From assembly GCA_019415985.1 (NCBI GenBank), contig DXYE01000102.1, forward strand, positions 1-8,978: DNA of 8,978 bases, given 5' to 3'. Shown here in pieces: positions 5,322 through 8,978 of this stretch. Below the pieces are notes generated by a model. That model searched no databases, was not told the origin of the DNA, and saw nothing but the letters and a program-made list of their open reading frames with translations. Position 1 is the first letter of the stretch. Each line of letters starts with the position of its first letter. Position numbers and translations under genes: made by a program. Source of the DNA: Clostridiales bacterium. Its GTDB lineage: Bacteria > Bacillota > Clostridia > Oscillospirales > CAG-272.

Positions 5322-6422
5322 TCAAACCGTTTGGCCGCCTTTTATCACTTTTTTGACATGACAATTCGAATCGATGAGCAATATATCCGCTCTACGCCCG
5401 GCGGCGAGAGAGCCAATTTTGTGATCCATTCCAATGGCCTTGGCCGGGTTTGCGGCAGTAATCTGAAACACCTCGCTTATGGAAAGTCCGAGCGAAAGAA
5501 AATTTCGTGCAACCTGATCCATCGTCAGCTTGCTCCCCGTCAGTTCGCCGTCAAGGAAATTCACATCCGTATTCGAGGCATCACCGGTACAGGCGTCTGT
5601 AATACCGATGATTCTTTCAACGCCAACCGTTTTTAAAATGAGTCGTATCATATCATGTCTGACGTGAACGCCGTTCTTGTCACAGATGATTTCATAATAA
5701 AGGTTGTTGCAAAGAAGCGCTGCGTGGTCAAAGGATACCTCCTGTGTTCCGCCGTAGCGTGTCGGAGAAATGCTATACCCCGTAGCGTCCATTAGATGTG
5801 TCACGATCCTAGCTCCGCCTCGCGCGGCGGAATATACCTGCTCGGGAGATGCCGCAGAATGACCTATAGCCGGTACAATTCCCCAGCCGCAAATATCGGA
5901 AAGGAAAGCATCCGTCCCCTCCATCTCCGGTGCAAAGGTCCACTGACGAATCAAGCCGGAGGCGGCATATTGCGCATACTTTTCCTTACACACCGGCGTA
6001 GAATAACCCGCTTTAGAACCATATACAGGATTTAGATAAGGTCCCTCCAGATGCACACCGAGCAAATTGGAAGCGCTTTTCATTACTTCTTCGACACCCT
6101 CGATGGCTCGCAGTGTTTTTTCGTGCCCAAGATCCCGATAAAATGTGCACAATAGACCTGTGGTACCGTGCCGGAGGTGATGGGCGGCCATTGCAGCCGG
6201 ATTGTCATACCCCCAAAAGGCGCCTCCCGCATGGCAATGAATGTCGACAAATCCCGGAGTAATGACGCAGTCTGCCGCTTCGATCACGGCCTCGGGAAGG
6301 AGAGCGCCGCTGCGCTCTCCCGCATACACTATGGTATCGCCCCGAACGATAACAGCGCCGTCCGGCTCCTCACCGCTAGGCAGAATCGCCCGACCGACCA
6401 GCGCAAATGTAAGGTTCTCCAT
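5322..6422 (-). CDS. NagA-like N-acetylglucosamine-6-phosphate deacetylase family amidohydrolase
   Basis: 366 residues of the NagA branch of the amidohydrolase superfamily. A small N-terminal beta segment leads into TPGFVDIHCHAG (55-66, metal-site HxH His62/His64), GVHLEGPYLN (122-131, metal ligand Glu126), AIGHSA (His188), VTHLMDA (His209; the family usually reads THLFNAM), the NGVHV loop (250-254) and GITDAC (Asp276, the catalytic acid/base). All expected metal and catalytic residues are there, so it should be an active cytosolic deacetylase or deacylase of an N-acyl amino sugar phosphate. The gene starts at ATG 6422, overlapping the NagB-like stop as TGATG, which implies translational coupling; GGGA lies 5 nt upstream inside the previous gene. 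The pairing with a divergent NagB-like protein makes a substrate other than GlcNAc-6-P plausible. Confidence 0.92.
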   Translation of the reverse strand: MENLTFALVGRAILPSGEEPDGAVIVRGDTIVYAGERSGALLPEAVIEAADCVITPGFVDIHCHAGGAFWGYDNPAAMAAHHLRHGTTGLLCTFYRDLGHEKTLRAIEGVEEVMKSASNLLGVHLEGPYLNPVYGSKAGYSTPVCKEKYAQYAASGLIRQWTFAPEMEGTDAFLSDICGWGIVPAIGHSAASPEQVYSAARGGARIVTHLMDATGYSISPTRYGGTQEVSFDHAALLCNNLYYEIICDKNGVHVRHDMIRLILKTVGVERIIGITDACTGDASNTDVNFLDGELTGSKLTMDQVARNFLSLGLSISEVFQITAANPAKAIGMDHKIGSLAAGRRADILLIDSNCHVKKVIKGGQTV

Positions 6423-7354
6423 CAGTATCCCACTCTTTCCAAAACCTCAATAGGCTGTGCGATCGCTTCGCTGACATAAACGTCAGTTTTCATAAGCTGC
6501 AGAATGGACGCAGGAACCTGCGGCGTGACTTCTCCGTGCAAAATCAGACGTGAAATCATTCTCTGCCAGGAAGAAAAAGTTCCGTGTGTTGTCAAGCCAT
6601 GAGATTCCAATCTGTTTCTCGCACGTTTGATATCAGCCGGTCCGATTGTAGCAGCTCTTGGCGGTACATTTGCAATATCGCCGCTGCAGCCGAATACGCC
6701 ATGCAATGAATTCTGCATAATTGTCATGGGATTCAGTGTAACGATGCGCGCATCCATATCCAAAAATTCCTCAACAGAATTGCATGCAAACTCAGAGGTA
6801 TCCGGATCAATAAAGGCAATATGGCCGGCCCAGCCCGGGCCGCTGTAGCAGATATCCGCGCCGCCTTCCCCAACTTCCGTGATCATTTTAGAATAATCCT
6901 TGATGTTTTCCGTTGTTGGAAAATGCATATGGCTTTCCGGCATCCGCAGATCCTCACGGATTTTTCCATAAAAATATTTCATGCAGGAATAGGAAAAGCC
7001 GGCTCTATAAGTTACAGGGGCAACATTTCCATCCTCATCCGCCCATTCGTCCATTGTAAACACGTGAACGTTGCGGCAGCTTATGTTGAGCAGATTCAGC
7101 GTATCGGCAACAGGCTCATAAATCCCCGGGCACGGATTCGGCAGGATCATGACCAGCTTCTCGTCGCAGAGATCGGAACGCTGGATACGCGCCACCATGT
7201 CTGCGATATTAATACCATCTACGCTGCTTACAATATGAATTTTAAAATCCGGATTTGGATGCTTGTCCAGATCCTCCACTTTCATATTGCGGACGCGCTC
7301 TAAAACCTCTTCATTTTTATAAGGAACAAATGGTGCGGGATGAAATTTAAACAT
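6422..7354 (-). CDS. divergent NagB-like (glucosamine-6-phosphate deaminase/isomerase family) protein
   Basis: 310 residues, longer than typical NagB (about 240-270), with a 40-residue N-terminal extension. Recognisable family blocks: VFTMDEW (98-104; Asp102 aligns with NagB Asp72), GPGWAGHIAFIDP (172-184) and VPPRAATIG (230-238). In the second block NagB has GxGxDGHIAFNEP: the catalytic Asp141 is Ala176 here, His143 is kept (His178), and Glu148 is Asp183. The substrate loop TGxTP near the N-terminus reads LPNPCPGIYEP (71-81) instead. The fold is probably retained but the chemistry may differ from GlcN6P deamination. ATG 7354 has AAAGGAG (7363-7369) 8 nt upstream. It is coupled to the NagA-like gene and follows the kinase by 63 nt. 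Alternatives: isomerase, lactonase-like (same superfamily as 6-phosphogluconolactonase) or binding protein. Confidence 0.85.
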   Translation of the reverse strand: MFKFHPAPFVPYKNEEVLERVRNMKVEDLDKHPNPDFKIHIVSSVDGINIADMVARIQRSDLCDEKLVMILPNPCPGIYEPVADTLNLLNISCRNVHVFTMDEWADEDGNVAPVTYRAGFSYSCMKYFYGKIREDLRMPESHMHFPTTENIKDYSKMITEVGEGGADICYSGPGWAGHIAFIDPDTSEFACNSVEEFLDMDARIVTLNPMTIMQNSLHGVFGCSGDIANVPPRAATIGPADIKRARNRLESHGLTTHGTFSSWQRMISRLILHGEVTPQVPASILQLMKTDVYVSEAIAQPIEVLERVGY

Positions 7355-7417
7355 GACAATTACTCCTTTGCTTTATTTTACATATCTATCTAAACCTGAA
7401 AGGGGAAGCGCAGCATA

Positions 7418-8728
7418 TTATTTTGAGGTAGCCGAAATTGTGCGGAAAACCGGTGACGGAGCAATCCTGCCTTCTGAGGCCAGAATCGCCGCACCGCGCG
7501 AAGCGGTTTCGGGTGTTTCCATGACTAAAACTTCACTTTCCGTAAGCTCGGCCAGGATTCGGCACCAAATTTCACTTTTTGCGCCGCCGCCGAATACGCA
7601 GAGACGCTCCGCGCCACCCAGTGATTTTAAATACGAACCGATCTTGCCGCATATGCCCTCATACAACGCACGGACCATGTCGCCGGCTGTTGTCGACAGC
7701 GTAAGCCCGGAGATCTGAGCGCCGTTTGTAAAATCAGGCGTATAGGAAACCCCGTTTGCCCCTTTGGGCGAAGCTTCAGCAAGCTTATCAAGCTCACGAT
7801 ACGTTTTACCGCCGAACATTGTGCACGCCGTCCACTTTAGGGCCGCGCCGCAGGTTTCTACAACAGCCTCTGAAACGTAGTAATTATCGTTAAAACGAAA
7901 TACCGGACATACACGGCAGCCGGCATCGAAACGGTTCCGCAGAATGGAAACAGCGGCAGCGGTACCCAACGAAACCGTGGCCATGCCGGGCTTTATGCCG
8001 GCGCCGAGTGCCGCCAGCTTCTGATCCTGACCGCCCAATATAACCACAGCATCTCGATTGATTCCCGTTTCCTCGGCAAAATCCGGCAAGACAGGCCCCA
8101 CAGTCTCTCCCATACAGCAAACCTCGGGAAGCTTGCTTGCATTGATCCCGGCATAACGGAGCAACGCATCGTCCCATACTTTCCTTTTTATGTCGAAAGC
8201 CATGGAACCGCCCGCAATCGTATAATCCGTTACAGCCCTTCCGGTCAGTCTGAAATTCAGATAATCAAGAGGAAAAAGAAGCTTATGCGCATGGGTCAGC
8301 AGTTCAGGCTCCTTTTCAGCCAGCCACATGAATTTTGAAAGAGAATAGGTGGGATTTGCGGGTTTTCCCGTTTTTTGAAAAAGGGCCTCTTCGCCTATGT
8401 CCCGGCATAGCCTATCACACTGAGGCCATGCCCGTGTATCCAACCAGGTTATTGCTGGCGCCAGAGGTTTGCCTATTTGGTCAACCGGAACAAAAGAAAT
8501 GCTCTGCGTGCTGAGGGAAAGTGCGTGTATATGCGGATAATTCGCTTCACGCATCAGTGTATGGACAGCTTTTTTTGTCATCTGCCACCACAGTTCCGCA
8601 TCCTGCTCGATAAAATCCGCTCGAAAAAGCAGCGGATACTCCTCCTGAAATTCCGCCTTTACCAAACCGTCTTCATCATATAAAAAGCCCTTGCAAACCG
8701 TGGTACCCAAATCTATGCCAATATACAA
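7418..8728 (-). CDS. FGGY-family carbohydrate kinase
   Basis: 436 residues, slightly short for the family (about 480-510), but with both actin-like domains. Seen: ATP phosphate loop GIDLGTT (4-10), ITWLDTRA (93-100) in the sugar-binding region, GGQDQ (232-236) with catalytic Asp235, SLGTAAAV (253-260) and the C-terminal adenosine motif FGGGAKSEIW (379-388). It would phosphorylate a sugar, polyol or sugar acid with ATP in the cytosol; the WxDxRA form resembles gluconokinase/xylulokinase-type members but does not settle the substrate. The start is TTG at 8728: the phosphate loop begins at residue 4, an in-frame TGA lies three codons upstream, and AAAGGA is 9 nt before the TTG. No in-frame ATG occurs until about residue 50. 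It is the first gene of the locus, directly behind a perfect promoter. Confidence 0.94.
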   Translation of the reverse strand: MYIGIDLGTTVCKGFLYDEDGLVKAEFQEEYPLLFRADFIEQDAELWWQMTKKAVHTLMREANYPHIHALSLSTQSISFVPVDQIGKPLAPAITWLDTRAWPQCDRLCRDIGEEALFQKTGKPANPTYSLSKFMWLAEKEPELLTHAHKLLFPLDYLNFRLTGRAVTDYTIAGGSMAFDIKRKVWDDALLRYAGINASKLPEVCCMGETVGPVLPDFAEETGINRDAVVILGGQDQKLAALGAGIKPGMATVSLGTAAAVSILRNRFDAGCRVCPVFRFNDNYYVSEAVVETCGAALKWTACTMFGGKTYRELDKLAEASPKGANGVSYTPDFTNGAQISGLTLSTTAGDMVRALYEGICGKIGSYLKSLGGAERLCVFGGGAKSEIWCRILAELTESEVLVMETPETASRGAAILASEGRIAPSPVFRTISATSK

Positions 8729-8802
8729 AGCCCTTCATCCTTTCGGAAGTCAGGGCAAAATACGGGATAGAATCCCTCCTTGCCCTTCCATTTTTTACAC
8801 AT
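8713..8802 (-). CDS. possible 29-codon leader ORF overlapping the kinase start
   Basis: An ATG at 8802 opens a frame of 29 residues beginning MCKKWKGKEG and ending with TAG at 8713-8715, 16 nt inside the kinase gene in another frame. The ATG lies only 9 nt past the -10 hexamer, so the transcript would be nearly leaderless at this codon, and no ribosome binding site precedes it. It spans the whole leader hairpin. The peptide (three Cys, many Lys) resembles nothing I recognise. It may be chance; a translational-coupling leader is the interesting alternative. Confidence 0.2.
   Translation of the reverse strand: MCKKWKGKEGFYPVFCPDFRKDEGLCILA
8738..8743 (-). promoter_or_regulatory. ribosome binding site that supports the TTG start of the kinase
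   Basis: AAAGGA sits 9 nt before the TTG at 8728. An ATG overlapping its last base (8738) is out of frame with the kinase and opens only about 20 codons, so the TTG is the only start that keeps the conserved N-terminal GIDLGTT motif. Confidence 0.7.
8745..8789 (-). promoter_or_regulatory. long 5'-leader hairpin of the kinase operon
   Basis: Three collinear stems fold into one arm: GGAA/TTCC (8786-8789 with 8745-8748), GGGCAA/TTGCCC (8780-8785 with 8753-8758) and GGGAT/ATCCC (8772-8776 with 8764-8768) around a 3-nt loop. The base of the hairpin is 1 nt from the AAAGGA site of the kinase. A perfect Shine-Dalgarno, AAGGAGG (8775-8781), lies inside the stem with no ordinary start codon at the right distance. 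It could stabilise the 5' end of the mRNA or control ribosome access. Confidence 0.55.
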
Positions 8803-8810
8803 GATAATTC

Positions 8811-8839
8811 ATTATACTATGAGTTTTTCGGGCTGTCAA
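8811..8839 (-). promoter_or_regulatory. perfect-consensus sigma-A promoter of the kinase-NagB-NagA operon
   Basis: The minus strand reads TTGACA (8834-8839), a 17-nt spacer, then TATAAT (8811-8816), matching the housekeeping consensus at all 12 positions with ideal spacing. Transcription should start near 8804, giving a leader of roughly 75 nt before the kinase TTG. Such a strong promoter for catabolic genes usually needs repression; an AT-rich 12-bp palindrome TTTTTCGAAAAA lies upstream (8867-8878), but no classical catabolite-response element is evident. Confidence 0.85.
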
Positions 8840-8978
8840 GATTCACATCCCCATTCTTCTTTTTATTTTTTCGAAAAAGCAATTCGGTCAACTTTGTCGG
8901 TTCTGGTTTGAACAGAGCGGTCTGCCATCGAAAGGCAAAATTTCCATTTAAGAACAGGGCATTTGACAACATATGTAA

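Noticed and set aside
5302..5340. Imperfect 9-bp inverted repeat at the NagA stop codon as a terminator
   Set aside because: One mismatch in the stem and no T-run after it on the minus strand, so termination is not supported.
6821..7303. 160-codon plus-strand open frame
   Set aside because: Antisense to the NagB-like gene, whose conserved motifs are on the other strand; no recognisable protein features.
8867..8878. TTTTTCGAAAAA palindrome upstream of the promoter as an operator
   Set aside because: It is low-complexity A/T sequence that easily forms such palindromes by chance; noted only with the promoter.
8963..8968. Plus-strand TTGACA at the right edge as a divergent promoter
   Set aside because: The -10 would lie outside the window, so a single hexamer is not enough to call it.

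Overview
All recognisable genes in this window lie on the minus strand, so transcription runs from the right edge to the left edge. The genes are tightly spaced and mostly have AAGGAG-type ribosome binding sites. The one clear promoter is a perfect sigma-70/sigma-A match (TTGACA-N17-TATAAT). This, the mid-range base composition and the protein styles (archaeal-like TPI paralogue, KpsF-type SIS protein without CBS domains) suggest a Firmicute, most likely an anaerobic Clostridia-type bacterium. That placement is inference. I see no mobile element, CRISPR array, tRNA or rRNA.

Layout in transcription order. (1) 8978-8729: upstream region with a perfect promoter and a strongly structured leader. 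(2) 8728-5322: an FGGY sugar kinase (TTG start), a divergent NagB-like sugar-phosphate deaminase/isomerase and a NagA-like amidohydrolase; the last two overlap as TGATG. (3) 5321-4879: a 443-nt gap without a gene, holding a plausible second promoter and a leader hairpin. (4) 4878-1438: a cytosolic neutral-ceramidase-like hydrolase, a SIS phosphosugar isomerase, a TPI paralogue and a YjbQ/UPF0047 protein. The gaps between them are 87, 92 and 199 nt, and two of these carry hairpins. (5) A 14-bp GC-rich hairpin at 1327-1363. (6) 1241-1: an SDR dehydrogenase and the N-terminal third or so of an HpcH/HpaI-family aldolase, cut by the window edge.

Together this looks like a catabolic locus for an unusual carbohydrate, probably an N-acylated amino sugar or a derivative. 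An amide hydrolase (ceramidase-like and/or NagA-like) would remove an acyl group. The FGGY kinase would phosphorylate. The NagB-like, SIS and TPI-like proteins would deaminate or isomerise phosphosugars, the SDR would adjust redox state, and the HpcH-type aldolase would cleave a 2-keto acid to pyruvate or a relative plus an aldehyde. No transporter, regulator or glycosidase is visible here; they may lie outside the window. Several enzymes deviate from their textbook families at active-site positions (NagB-like lacks the catalytic Asp and the TG-TP loop; TPI-like lacks the Asn next to the catalytic Lys). The substrate is therefore probably not plain GlcNAc-6-P or triose phosphate, and the pathway may be uncharacterised.
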